From Fen-1359 sp963710355 (GTDB lineage Bacteria; Planctomycetota; Phycisphaerae; Sedimentisphaerales; Anaerobacaceae): DNA of 64,000 nt. The stretch spans positions 806,001 to 870,000 of the forward strand of contig CAVPZU010000001.1 of NCBI GenBank assembly GCA_963710355.1, read 5' to 3'. Below, in pieces: positions 8,750 through 17,609 of this stretch. Positions within the stretch are counted from its first letter, which is position 1, and the number at the start of each line of letters is the position of its first letter. The translations under genes were made by a program, and so were the position numbers. The notes under the pieces were generated by a model. It did not search any database. It was not told where the DNA came from and worked only from the letters and a program-made list of their open reading frames with translations.

Positions 8750-11700
8750 ATGGCAAGAAGAAGGCTCAATAAAAAGGTTGCGATTATAAGTGGGATTGTT
8801 TTTGTTTTCTTGGCGGTTTCCATTATGGGTTTCTTCTTTTATAGAAGTCGCGACCCGAGCAGGTTCATTGCCGACGGCGATAAAGCAATGGAGACAAAAG
8901 ATTATGATTCTGCCGCCAAATCCTATACAAAGGCGCTCGGAAGAGCAAGGGCGGATTCATTAAAGCTCGAAGTCCTTTTTAAGCTTGCCGATGGGTATCT
9001 GCAAACGAACGACTGGGGACATGTCCTTGGTTGTTGGGAAAGGATTGTTCAGATAGACCCCGGCAATGCTCAGGCAAGACTCGAGAATCTCAGATACTTT
9101 TACGCCATTGCCGACAGCGGTATTAATACTTATTGGCAGAACGTTGAAACACAAGTAACCGAATTCCTCAACAAAGTCGACAAAAGCGTACTTTCCGATA
9201 GCTTGTCAAATTGGAAAACATTTGACACTACGGAAAAAGCTGTTACAAAACGCATCGATAGTTTCCTGTATTTGCTCAGAGGCAGAGCGTATCTTGAAAA
9301 GGCAGGGAGCAAACAGGAGGCCAGCACCGAAGAGACGTATGCAAAGGCAATACAGGATTTCCAAAAGGTTCTCGAAATAGAGCCAAATAATGTTGATGTT
9401 TATTCCTATCTGGCCCAGACCATCATTTTACAGGGACAGGAGCAGGCGAAGAACAATCCCGCACAGAAAGAAAAAGCCGTTGCAGATGCAATCGCACTTT
9501 TGAACCGGTGCGTCAAGCTTTCAGCCAATGACTCTAAGGCTTATCTGAATCTGATCGGGATGAAACTTGCAATTGCCGACCAAAACGGCATCGATGATGT
9601 CAAAAAACTCGAGCCCGAATATCAGTCGCTCATTCAGAAATTCAGCACAAATGCGGAGGTTTACGTATATTTGGCCAATTTTTATCTGATTCTGGGTCCC
9701 GCACAGATAGATAAAGCCGCCCAGGCTATTGAAAAGGCATTAGAACTCGATAAGAACAACTTCAGGTATGCCCAGGCCGCTGCGATTACTTACCTTTATC
9801 AGTTCGCAATTCACGACAGACAGTCGCCGCAGATTTTTGCAAAATCCGTTGAAACTGCGAAGATCGCCTCTCAAATGCCCGAGGCACAGGATACGCCCGG
9901 ACCTCGCCGCTGGTCCTATGTTACGAACAGGCTTGCAATATACGAGTTCCTCGCCAACCGTTATATAGAACAGATACTATATCCATTTGAAACTGTAAGC
10001 GAGCAGAAAAAACAACAATTGATAAAAGAAACCGAAGATACCGTTTATCAGATTCAACAGATAATCGGAAGCGGTGAAAACCCCACGGTTGTCAAATGGA
10101 CGGGCCTGCTGGACCTCGTCAGAGGAAATACTATGTCAGGTGTTCAGAAACTCGATACCATTTATGAGCGGGCCGGCGGGACTTCCGATGCAAAGCTCGA
10201 CCCCATTATCCCTTACGCATTAGCCAAGGTTTATGAGAACTCGAACGAACAGGGTTCTGTCATGGTATTTCTTGTGAGCGCCATAAACAACAATATTGCC
10301 AGATGGTCGAGGCCGCAAGCCATTCTGGAATATTGTGAGGCTGCCCTTAAACTGGAATTCTGGCCAACGGTTGTATCAAATGCAAATGTGTATGAGCAGC
10401 TCTTCGGAGCTAACCAGAGAAGTCGATATCTCAAGATTTTCGCTCATATAGGGGCCGGACAATATGAAGATGCCCAGAAACTGCTTGCAGCCGAACCGGA
10501 AAATGACGTCAATACCATTAAACTCAATATCGCCCTTGTACGGGCAAAAATCGACCAGATCCGTTCATCGATATCGCGGGCACAGGTGGACGAACTGGCA
10601 AAAGGAGTATATCAGGCCGAGCCTAATTCGGTAAAAAGTCAGATTGCAGCCAAAGAGAATATGCTCAAGAATGATTTGGCAGGTTTTAACGATACTTTAG
10701 GGGAGCTCGTCGCCAAATTATCGAGGATATCGGCCACTTCTGTTGCAGAACCATACGTTTCCGTTGTTTGTGAGAATTATTTAGCCAACGGCAAGATCAA
10801 AGAAGCAAAAGAACTTGCAGATATGCTTGTAAAAAATGCACCCGATAATATTACTGCCAGGTTTTATCAGAGGCTCCTGTCAGAGCCTAATCCTGACAAG
10901 CTTTCAATAGAAAAACGCGGGGAGATTGAGGAACAGACTTATAAAAATATTACCGAACCTCTCGACAGGGCTATGAATCTCGGGATGTTCTACAAGAGAA
11001 ATAATGAGCTGCCCAAAGCAACAGAGCAGTTCAAAATTGTCCTCGGCGATTATCTCCAGACAGATGTTGCCATCGACAAATTACGAAATGAAAAGACCTT
11101 CTTCCAAAAAATGGCTGCAGTCGATTATCTCTTTAATGCCGCATTGCAGACTCAGGACTGGCAGTTGGCCGCTGACATTCAAGCGGCAGCCAAAAGAAAA
11201 AATCTGGATGATTGCGAGGGAAAATTCTATGCTGCTCGTCTGGCTATTGCAAAAAAAGACAAGCCTGCCCTGAGTTTGCTTGATGATTGTCTCAAACAAA
11301 GGCCGATTTTCTCCTACTGCTATCTGCTCAGAAGCAACGTGCGGAGCACAATGGGTAATGAAAAAGAAGCTATTGATGATGCTAAAAAAGCAGTGGCACA
11401 GAACCCGAAGGACGGCATTATTGCAAAAAATCTTGCAAGCCTCCTTTTTCAGCGGAATCAAAGGCTCGGCAAAAGCGTTACCAATGACCAGAGGGATGAG
11501 CTTAAAACCGCTCTGGATTTGGCAATGAGGGTCAACAGCGAGGATTTGGATCTGTTCAGTTTTTATGCCGAATTTATAAGTCCTACCGACCCTGTCAGGG
11601 CACTGGCAGTTCGACAGTTTTTGCTGGAACAATTTCCCAGTGTTGAAAATGCTATGCTTCTCGGGAGAATGGCCTTAAGGATGGCCAAAGATACTGCCGA

Positions 11701-11908
11701 CCAGAATGAAAAAACTGCCTTGTTTAATATCGCAAGCCGGGCATTTGAACGGGGCAGGACAATCGAACCAACCAATCAGCAGGCTCCTTTATGGCATTGC
11801 CGATATGTACAAGGCGATGGGGCAGGCTCAGAAGGCAGAAGATATCATCAAAGAGTCGAAAGACCAGACATTATTGTGGACATTATATTATCAGAATGGC
11901 CAGTATGA
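8750..11908 (+). CDS. Large TPR-repeat protein of the exopolysaccharide locus, N-terminal fragment
   Basis: Fragment of 1,052 residues with one N-terminal membrane segment (about 10-30, VAIISGIVFVFLAVSIMGFF) and many tetratricopeptide repeats (for example FIADGDKAMETKDYDSAAKS at about 37 and YSYLAQTIILQGQ at about 220). It is probably anchored in the inner membrane with a periplasmic TPR superhelix. Large TPR proteins are regular members of exosortase/exopolysaccharide loci (the PrsT-like group). The frame is lost near 11790 after EPTNQQAPL; the protein continues in the next two entries. Complete length would be about 1,620 residues. Confidence 0.85.
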   Translation: MARRRLNKKVAIISGIVFVFLAVSIMGFFFYRSRDPSRFIADGDKAMETKDYDSAAKSYTKALGRARADSLKLEVLFKLADGYLQTNDWGHVLGCWERIVQIDPGNAQARLENLRYFYAIADSGINTYWQNVETQVTEFLNKVDKSVLSDSLSNWKTFDTTEKAVTKRIDSFLYLLRGRAYLEKAGSKQEASTEETYAKAIQDFQKVLEIEPNNVDVYSYLAQTIILQGQEQAKNNPAQKEKAVADAIALLNRCVKLSANDSKAYLNLIGMKLAIADQNGIDDVKKLEPEYQSLIQKFSTNAEVYVYLANFYLILGPAQIDKAAQAIEKALELDKNNFRYAQAAAITYLYQFAIHDRQSPQIFAKSVETAKIASQMPEAQDTPGPRRWSYVTNRLAIYEFLANRYIEQILYPFETVSEQKKQQLIKETEDTVYQIQQIIGSGENPTVVKWTGLLDLVRGNTMSGVQKLDTIYERAGGTSDAKLDPIIPYALAKVYENSNEQGSVMVFLVSAINNNIARWSRPQAILEYCEAALKLEFWPTVVSNANVYEQLFGANQRSRYLKIFAHIGAGQYEDAQKLLAAEPENDVNTIKLNIALVRAKIDQIRSSISRAQVDELAKGVYQAEPNSVKSQIAAKENMLKNDLAGFNDTLGELVAKLSRISATSVAEPYVSVVCENYLANGKIKEAKELADMLVKNAPDNITARFYQRLLSEPNPDKLSIEKRGEIEEQTYKNITEPLDRAMNLGMFYKRNNELPKATEQFKIVLGDYLQTDVAIDKLRNEKTFFQKMAAVDYLFNAALQTQDWQLAADIQAAAKRKNLDDCEGKFYAARLAIAKKDKPALSLLDDCLKQRPIFSYCYLLRSNVRSTMGNEKEAIDDAKKAVAQNPKDGIIAKNLASLLFQRNQRLGKSVTNDQRDELKTALDLAMRVNSEDLDLFSFYAEFISPTDPVRALAVRQFLLEQFPSVENAMLLGRMALRMAKDTADQNEKTALFNIASRAFERGRTIEPTNQQAPLWHCRYVQGDGAGSEGRRYHQRVERPDIIVDIILSEWPV

Positions 11909-12338
11909 CCAGGCTCAAAAGGTCTTAACTGATTTATATCAGAACAATCCCAAGGACATCAGAGTTCTGCGGGGATTATTGTCTGTTTCGGAGAAAATGT
12001 CTAACAGCGAAGATGCCAAGCGTTACGGCCAGGCCCTTTTGGATGTTGAGGATAATGTGGAAAACAGGCTTCTGCAGATTCAGGCTTATCTGAATACAGG
12101 GCTTATCAGCGAGGCCGAAAAGCTCCTCCATGCATTGAAGGAAAAATTCCCCGATGAACCAAAGGCCCAGTATGTTGAGGCCTGGCTGCTGACAGCACAG
12201 GGTAAGCTTAATCAAGGACTCGATGCCATTAATCAAGAGTCTGGAAAAAGACAAGAGCTATTATGCACCTGCCTGGCAACTGCGAGGCAGAATTTATTTG
12301 CTGCAGGCCAATTTCGTAAAGGCAGTCGCCGATTTTGA
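11786..12338 (+). CDS. Large TPR-repeat protein, middle fragment
   Basis: In-frame continuation of the TPR protein from about 11788 (LLYGIADMYKAMGQAQKAED) to about 12232 (KLNQGLDAIN), with three or four further TPR motifs. The residues after the second shift, up to the stop at 12338, are nonsense. Both junctions fit one extra base (or two missing) in the given sequence. Confidence 0.8.
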
Positions 12339-13620
12339 CAAATGCAAATTGTTATCTGACGACCCTGTAACGAGTATTCTTCAGGCAAGGGCACTTCTCG
12401 GAATGAGCAGAGATGAAAATGCTATTGTGGAACTGAAAAGTGTTATTGATAATCCTCAGGTTGAGACTGAGGCAAGAGTCCTTTTGGAAAACATTTATAT
12501 CAGACTAAGAAGGACCGCAGACCTGAAGGCACTTTATTTAGACATCCTGAACAAGAATCCTGATAATATCTTTTGGTTATACCGTGCCGGTGGATTTGCT
12601 TTGTCGGCATCGGATTTCAAATCAGCAGAATCCATTTACGAAAAGGCCCTCAAGAAAAGCATTGAAAGAGGCAGAATCAATCCGGCGGTGTTTAACGGTT
12701 ACCTTGAAACCCTGTTGTTATCGGGCCAGACGGATAAACTTTTTCAGGAGGCAAACAAACATTTAGATGATAATGATTTGGCGCCGATATCGCTGATGGA
12801 GATGGCGGACGCCGAAAATAGACGCGGCAATAAGGAAAAGGCCATAAGATACGCCAGAGATGCCGCCGAAAAGGCCAAGATCAATGAGGCAATGTTTTAT
12901 CAGACGTTACAGGCAATGTACAAGGTTATCGGACAAAAGGATGTTGAGGATTACTGCAATGAAAAATTAAAAGAAAATCCGTCATCCCTGCCCCTGCTTC
13001 AGATGATATATCAACTGCAACTTCTTGCCGGCGATTACCAAAAGGCCATTGAATCTATCAATAAATGCGTTGAAATAACAAAGGGCGATCCCAACAGAAA
13101 GGTTGGTTTTGCGGTTCAGAAGGCCAAAACCTTCTATATGGCTTATAACAAAACTTCCGATAAAAATTTCCTTAAAAAAGCCACTAATGAATACGAAAGT
13201 CTGCTTAAGGAAATACCGAAAAATACCAATGCAGACATTATGAATAATCTTGCGTATATGTTGGCGGCAAATGACGAAAGGCTGGATGATGCCTTAAATT
13301 ACGCAAAACAGGCTTATCAGATGAGGCCGAACAATCCGGACTATCTGGATACCTATGCTTTTGTTCTATATAAAAACAGAAAATATTCTGACGCAGAGCA
13401 AAGTATTCAGTCTGCTATACAACTGTTTAGCACACAACAAAGAATGGCTTCCTGGAATGTGTATGAACATGCAGGGATGATAATGGAAAAGCTTGGGTCG
13501 CGTCTGCAGGCAATAGCGGCATATAAACAGGCATTACTGGCTGGTACCAAAGAAATGACCGAAGCTGACAAAGCCAGGATAAACGCAACAATTGAGCAAC
13601 TTTCAAAAGAAAACCAATAA
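12223..13620 (+). CDS. Large TPR-repeat protein, C-terminal fragment
   Basis: Third part of the same protein (from KSLEKDKSYYAPAWQLRGRI). It ends with a TPR block (NNLAYMLAANDERLDDALNY; DTYAFVLYKNRKYSDAEQSI) and a natural stop at 13620, just upstream of the chain-length/kinase gene. No second membrane segment is seen. Confidence 0.85.
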   Translation: MPLIKSLEKDKSYYAPAWQLRGRIYLLQANFVKAVADFDKCKLLSDDPVTSILQARALLGMSRDENAIVELKSVIDNPQVETEARVLLENIYIRLRRTADLKALYLDILNKNPDNIFWLYRAGGFALSASDFKSAESIYEKALKKSIERGRINPAVFNGYLETLLLSGQTDKLFQEANKHLDDNDLAPISLMEMADAENRRGNKEKAIRYARDAAEKAKINEAMFYQTLQAMYKVIGQKDVEDYCNEKLKENPSSLPLLQMIYQLQLLAGDYQKAIESINKCVEITKGDPNRKVGFAVQKAKTFYMAYNKTSDKNFLKKATNEYESLLKEIPKNTNADIMNNLAYMLAANDERLDDALNYAKQAYQMRPNNPDYLDTYAFVLYKNRKYSDAEQSIQSAIQLFSTQQRMASWNVYEHAGMIMEKLGSRLQAIAAYKQALLAGTKEMTEADKARINATIEQLSKENQ

Positions 13621-13671
13621 CAGCCTGAAAGCCTGTTTGTGAGTCGCTGTGTATTTGGATGGGACAAAAAT

Positions 13672-14589
13672 ATGGCCGAACAATCACAAATGAAAACCTT
13701 TGCTGGAAAATCTGTCAGACCGCCAGCTTACAAGACTGCGGTTGATGCCCTGACTCCCAAAGAAATACTCAGTATGCTGCGCCAGCACATCTGGCTGATA
13801 ATTCTGCTGACCTTTGCAGGTCTTGTTGCCGGAGGACTCTCATGGTTTTTATTTTTGCGGTTTTATCCCAAGTACACTGCAACAGCTTATATCGAGGTTC
13901 TCTCGCCTGTTATAAAAGACCCTACCAGAATAGGTGTATCCGCGACAAACAGGGAAGACCAGTATGTCTATCGAATGAGTCTTGCAACGCTTATCCAAGA
14001 GCAGGGAATGTTAAATAACCTCCTCCAAAGTGAAAAGATTAAACAAACGAAATGGTTCACACAGCTTGGAGCTTCTGGAAGCGAGAAAACTACAGGCAGG
14101 AGTATCGAGAATGGGCTTATAGACCTCCAAAAACACATGGGGGCATCTGCCGACAGAGACCAAGATTTTATTCGCGTTTCTATGACCTGTGCCGGATATG
14201 ACGAAGGTGTAAAGGAATGCGCGCTGATAGCCAATGAAATGGTGAATTTGTTTCTTCAATCTCGTGAAGAGAAAGAAAAAGGGGACATCAGACAAAAGGT
14301 CCAGGCGCTTCGCGAACAGAGGGAAGCTGTTACGCAGGAATTGGCTACCTATCAGACAACATTAAATAATATCATGACTACCACCGGATTTACCGATCTC
14401 GCGGAGCATTCGTATCAGGATATATTAACTCAAAGGGTTGCTATTATCGAACAGGAAAGCAGTGCTCTTATGCTGGATGCCAGCAATACTATGGCTGAGA
14501 TAAAGACGCTTGAGAGACAGGCAAACGGGCCGATAGAAAGATCTGACCTCCAGAATTATAGAAACCGACCCCGTGGTAACTATGCTTAA
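13672..14589 (+). CDS. Wzz/GumC-type chain-length determinant, N-terminal fragment of a Wzc-like protein
   Basis: Contains the Wzz domain: TM1 at about 45-66 (IWLIILLTFAGLVAGGLSWFLF), then a periplasmic domain (YTATAYIEVLSP) and a long coiled coil. The ATG at 13672 has a GGGA about 9 bases upstream and is preferred to a GTG at 13639. The frame breaks near 14554, consistent with one extra A, after SDLQ; the coiled coil continues in the next entry. The joined protein (about 770 residues) is a bacterial tyrosine kinase fused to its chain-length regulator. Confidence 0.85.
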   Translation: MAEQSQMKTFAGKSVRPPAYKTAVDALTPKEILSMLRQHIWLIILLTFAGLVAGGLSWFLFLRFYPKYTATAYIEVLSPVIKDPTRIGVSATNREDQYVYRMSLATLIQEQGMLNNLLQSEKIKQTKWFTQLGASGSEKTTGRSIENGLIDLQKHMGASADRDQDFIRVSMTCAGYDEGVKECALIANEMVNLFLQSREEKEKGDIRQKVQALREQREAVTQELATYQTTLNNIMTTTGFTDLAEHSYQDILTQRVAIIEQESSALMLDASNTMAEIKTLERQANGPIERSDLQNYRNRPRGNYA

Positions 14590-15976
14590 CCAGCAGGCTG
14601 TTCTATTGAATGCCGCATTGGCAAGCGGGCTTACAAAATATGGAGAAAATCACAGAATTGTTCGACAGCTTCAGGAACAACTCAATGAAATCAATAATCA
14701 AAAACAGGCCAGATCCAAGGAAATAGGTGAAATAATCAGGCAATCGAATCTCAGAGGCGGTCAGGACGCTTTAGATATATTGAAAGCCAAATTGGATCAA
14801 CTGCAGGCCAGCAGGAAAGAGGCGGAAATTCAAAAGCAGAAAATTGATTTGGCAAAGGTTCAATATTTGGAAACTATTACCAAAAGGGATGAAGCACAGG
14901 GTAGATTGGCGGAACTAAAAGCCTCCATCGAGAAATATGATGTAATTCTTAACGACCCGGAGACTCCAAAAGTCAAAATTGCTGCCGCTGCAACGGAACC
15001 ATTGGATGTCAGTTTTCCGCGTTGGGAATTGTTCTTTCCGGGCGGAACGGTTCTCGGACTCCTGCTGGGACTGGCACTGGCCTTTGCAATTGAATTTCTA
15101 AACGACCTCGTCAGGACGGCAAGGGATGTCTCAAGATTTCTGCACATATCTCTTTTGGGTATTATTCCCGATGCCAACGAAGACGACCAGCTCGATGGCA
15201 TCGACCCGTCTCTGGCTTTGATTAAATCGCCGTATTCTGTCGTCGGCGAGGCCTACAGGAACTTCAGGTCTAATCTAAGGTTGGTGCTGCCGGCAACCTC
15301 AAAGTCGATTCTGGTTACCAGCGGTTTTTCCGGCGATGGCAAAACTTCTGTTGCCGTCAATCTCGCCGTCAGCCTTGCCTCTCAGGGAAGGAAAATCCTC
15401 TTGATTGACGCCAATTTCTGGCAGCCCAAATTGAACGTCATTTTCCCCAAGCCGGACCGCCAGCAGACACCTGTCAAGAAACAGGATAGCGCCTCAGAAG
15501 AAAACGGCGAGACAAATGAGCACGTCGAGCTTGGTTTAAGCACCGTCCTTGCAGGTCTGTGCGGTTATCATGAGGTAATCAGGCCTGCCGGCATCAGCAA
15601 TTGCGACCTCGTTGATTCAGGATTGCTTCCGCCTAATCCTGCTGAAATGCTCAGCAGTGTTCAGATGGAGCAGTTCATTAAGCACCAGAGCGAAAGATAT
15701 GACTATGTTATTGTCGATGGCCCGCCCGAACTGCTTGTTGGTGACGTAAAGTCGCTCGCCCGGATTGTGGATGGAACGATTCTGGTTTTCAACACCGCCA
15801 ACACAAAACGCGGGACAGCTCAAAGGGTTATCGCCGAGCTGCGTCAGGTTAATGCCAATGTCCTCGGCTGTGTCCTCTTTGGCATCCGTTCTATGAAGGG
15901 CGGTTATTTCAAGGCGCAGTTCAAGGCTTATCAGGAATATCAGAAGGCCCAGTTCGCCAAAACTGCTGTCAGTTAG
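14573..15976 (+). CDS. Wzc-like protein, C-terminal fragment with BY-kinase domain
   Basis: Carries the rest of the coiled coil, TM2 at about residues 148-170 (FFPGGTVLGLLLGLALAFAI), and a cytoplasmic BY-kinase/ParA-like domain. Walker A is GFSGDGKTS, Walker A' is ILLIDANFWQP (the family more often has DADLRRP), and Walker B is YVIVDGPPE. The C-terminus has only a few scattered tyrosines (GGYFKAQFKAYQEYQKAQF) instead of a dense cluster, so the autophosphorylation tail is short. It controls exopolysaccharide polymerisation and export with the Wza-like protein. Confidence 0.88.
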   Translation: MVTMLNQQAVLLNAALASGLTKYGENHRIVRQLQEQLNEINNQKQARSKEIGEIIRQSNLRGGQDALDILKAKLDQLQASRKEAEIQKQKIDLAKVQYLETITKRDEAQGRLAELKASIEKYDVILNDPETPKVKIAAAATEPLDVSFPRWELFFPGGTVLGLLLGLALAFAIEFLNDLVRTARDVSRFLHISLLGIIPDANEDDQLDGIDPSLALIKSPYSVVGEAYRNFRSNLRLVLPATSKSILVTSGFSGDGKTSVAVNLAVSLASQGRKILLIDANFWQPKLNVIFPKPDRQQTPVKKQDSASEENGETNEHVELGLSTVLAGLCGYHEVIRPAGISNCDLVDSGLLPPNPAEMLSSVQMEQFIKHQSERYDYVIVDGPPELLVGDVKSLARIVDGTILVFNTANTKRGTAQRVIAELRQVNANVLGCVLFGIRSMKGGYFKAQFKAYQEYQKAQFAKTAVS

Positions 15977-16027
15977 GATTATGGCAGAAGCTGTTTGTTT
16001 AAATCTGTTTAGGTGCTGGAGTTATTG

Positions 16028-16426
16028 ATGGAAAGGTTTCTTGTTACCGGCGGAGCCGGTTTCATCGGTTCTAATATCTGTAAAAGACTTGTTGACCAGA
16101 ATTGTTTTGTCCGCGTCGTCGACAATCTCATTACGGGCAAAAAAAGCAATTTGGCATCCGTTATAGGTAAAATCGAATTTATCGAAGCGGATATTGGAGA
16201 TGAAGATGCCGCCAGGCACGCGACAAAAGGAATTGATGTTGTGCTTCACCAGGCTGCCCTGCCCTCTGTTCCCAAAAGTGTTAACAATCCTGCCGCTACC
16301 CACAAACATTGTGTCGATGCGACGTTTATGGCCCTGCTCGCCGCCCGTGATTCAAAAGTAAAACGCTTCGTTTATGCCGGCAGGCTCATCGGCTTACGGC
16401 GACACCACGACCCTGCAGAAGGTTGA
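16028..16426 (+). CDS. NAD-dependent nucleotide-sugar epimerase, N-terminal fragment
   Basis: Extended short-chain dehydrogenase/reductase with the NAD-binding TGGAGFIGSN and the DxVLHQAALPSVPKSV segment of UDP-N-acetylglucosamine/UDP-glucose 4-epimerases. The ATG at 16028 is preceded by GGAG at a good distance, better than a GTG at 16013. One extra G near 16383 breaks the frame: removing it restores the family motif AGSSSAYG. It would provide a sugar nucleotide for the neighbouring polysaccharide genes. Confidence 0.85.
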   Translation: MERFLVTGGAGFIGSNICKRLVDQNCFVRVVDNLITGKKSNLASVIGKIEFIEADIGDEDAARHATKGIDVVLHQAALPSVPKSVNNPAATHKHCVDATFMALLAARDSKVKRFVYAGRLIGLRRHHDPAEG

Positions 16427-16967
16427 AACTATCAGACCCGAACCGCTGTCCCCTTATGCCGTCGCCAAACTGGTCGGCGAATATTATTGCTCCGTTTTTT
16501 ATACGGTTTTCGGACTCGAAACAATCTCCCTGCGATATTTTAACGTCTTCGGCCCAAATCAGGACCCGACAAGCCAGTATGCAGCGGCCATTCCTGCCTT
16601 TGTCACCTCTATTCTCAAAGACGAGCCGCCAACTATTTATGGCGATGGCGAACAAAGCCGTGATTTCACTTATGTCGATAATGTGGTTGACGCCAATCTG
16701 CTTGCTGCCCACGCCAAAAAAACGACAGGCGAGGTTGTAAATATCGCCTGCGGAAAGGCCGTCACCGTCAATGAAATTATCCGTATGATTAACTCCATTA
16801 CCGGCAAAAATGTTATACCCGAATACGCCCCTCCGCGCCCTGGCGATGTCAAACATTCTCTTGCCGACATCACCGCCGCCAAAAAACTCCTCCGCTACCA
16901 GCCGAAAGTCTCGTTTGAGGATGGCCTCCGCCTCGCTATAGACTGGTATAAAGATAATCTGTTGTGA
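16374..16967 (+). CDS. NAD-dependent nucleotide-sugar epimerase, C-terminal fragment
   Basis: Continuation from SSAYGDTTTLQKVE. It contains the catalytic YxxxK (PYAVAKLVGEYY), the substrate-binding FNVFGPNQDP and the GDGEQSRDFTYVDNVV motif of the WbpP/GalE group. Ends at 16967 just before a bidirectional terminator. Confidence 0.87.
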   Translation: MPAGSSAYGDTTTLQKVETIRPEPLSPYAVAKLVGEYYCSVFYTVFGLETISLRYFNVFGPNQDPTSQYAAAIPAFVTSILKDEPPTIYGDGEQSRDFTYVDNVVDANLLAAHAKKTTGEVVNIACGKAVTVNEIIRMINSITGKNVIPEYAPPRPGDVKHSLADITAAKKLLRYQPKVSFEDGLRLAIDWYKDNLL

Positions 16968-16992
16968 TAATCACAGAAGTCGTTATATTTAG

Positions 16993-17014
16993 CCCGTCGT
17001 TTTACGGCGGGTTT
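16993..17014. terminator. Bidirectional intrinsic terminator
   Basis: Seven-base-pair stem CCCGTCG (16993-16999) / CGGCGGG (17005-17011) with a TTTTA loop and flanking T/A runs, between the convergent epimerase and PEGA lipoprotein genes. Confidence 0.6.
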
Positions 17015-17024
17015 GAAAATCTGT

Positions 17025-17429
17025 TTATTTTAACTCTTCTTTCAGTTTCAATGCATCCTTGATTAGCTGGTCGCGGTTGACTTCTTTTTTCGGCTCAAGC
17101 TCAAATTTCCATTCGTATTTATCCACCTTCTTTTCCGCTGACAGAATCTGTGCGAAAAAATCAAACGGAAAGCTGTCATACCACGGCCCTTTCAGCTGCC
17201 GATGAGTCTTCAATGTTTCGTAGCCTTCCTTGCTGACTCGGACGTTGTAGTCGCCATACCAGTTGAAATTGACCGTCACAGGCGATACGCCGATTTCCTC
17301 ATCGTTTAATTCAACCAGCGCCGCCGTCGGATTCGTCTTTATCGTCAACTGCCTCTCAAGACATCCGCTCGCAATCAAACAAGCCGACATCGCCGCAATA
17401 TAAAGAAAAACCTGCAAGTATTTTTTCAT
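17025..17429 (-). CDS. PEGA-domain lipoprotein
   Basis: Protein of 134 residues with a lipoprotein signal (MKKYLQVFLYIAAMSACLIASGC, acyl-cysteine about residue 23). A PEGA-type beta domain follows at about 28-75 (TIKTNPTAALVELNDEEIG, then VRVSKEGYETLK), with a charged C-terminal helix. PEGA domains are surface-layer or envelope-associated beta modules; no enzymatic role is visible. It is transcribed alone, convergent with the epimerase. Confidence 0.82.
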   Translation of the reverse strand: MKKYLQVFLYIAAMSACLIASGCLERQLTIKTNPTAALVELNDEEIGVSPVTVNFNWYGDYNVRVSKEGYETLKTHRQLKGPWYDSFPFDFFAQILSAEKKVDKYEWKFELEPKKEVNRDQLIKDALKLKEELK

Positions 17430-17524
17430 AATTGAAACCCTTTCACTTTCGCCATTATTATAACCAGCAATAACCAGAATTAAAGCACATTTTTCCTACC
17501 CCCTATCCCCTATACCCTAATTAT

Positions 17525-17553
17525 TGACATCGATAATATAAACCTGTAATCTA
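17525..17553 (+). promoter_or_regulatory. Candidate promoter of pheT
   Basis: TTGACA at 17525-17530, a 17-base spacer and TAATCT at 17548-17553, about 57 bases before the pheT ATG. No T-box leader or attenuator hairpin is seen between it and the gene. Confidence 0.4.
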
Positions 17554-17609
17554 ATATCGAAATTTCTGTATTTATACTGTTTCTTTAGATTATTTCTGGT
17601 GCGAAAGTT

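Noticed and set aside
13407..13687. Two 86-residue minus-strand frames around the TPR/Wzc junction
   Set aside because: They mirror the plus-strand coding sequence and show no domain or ribosome-binding site.
17430..17609. T-box or attenuator leader upstream of pheT
   Set aside because: The region is short, has no specifier-loop or antiterminator motif, and holds a plain promoter and a run of ccccta repeats.
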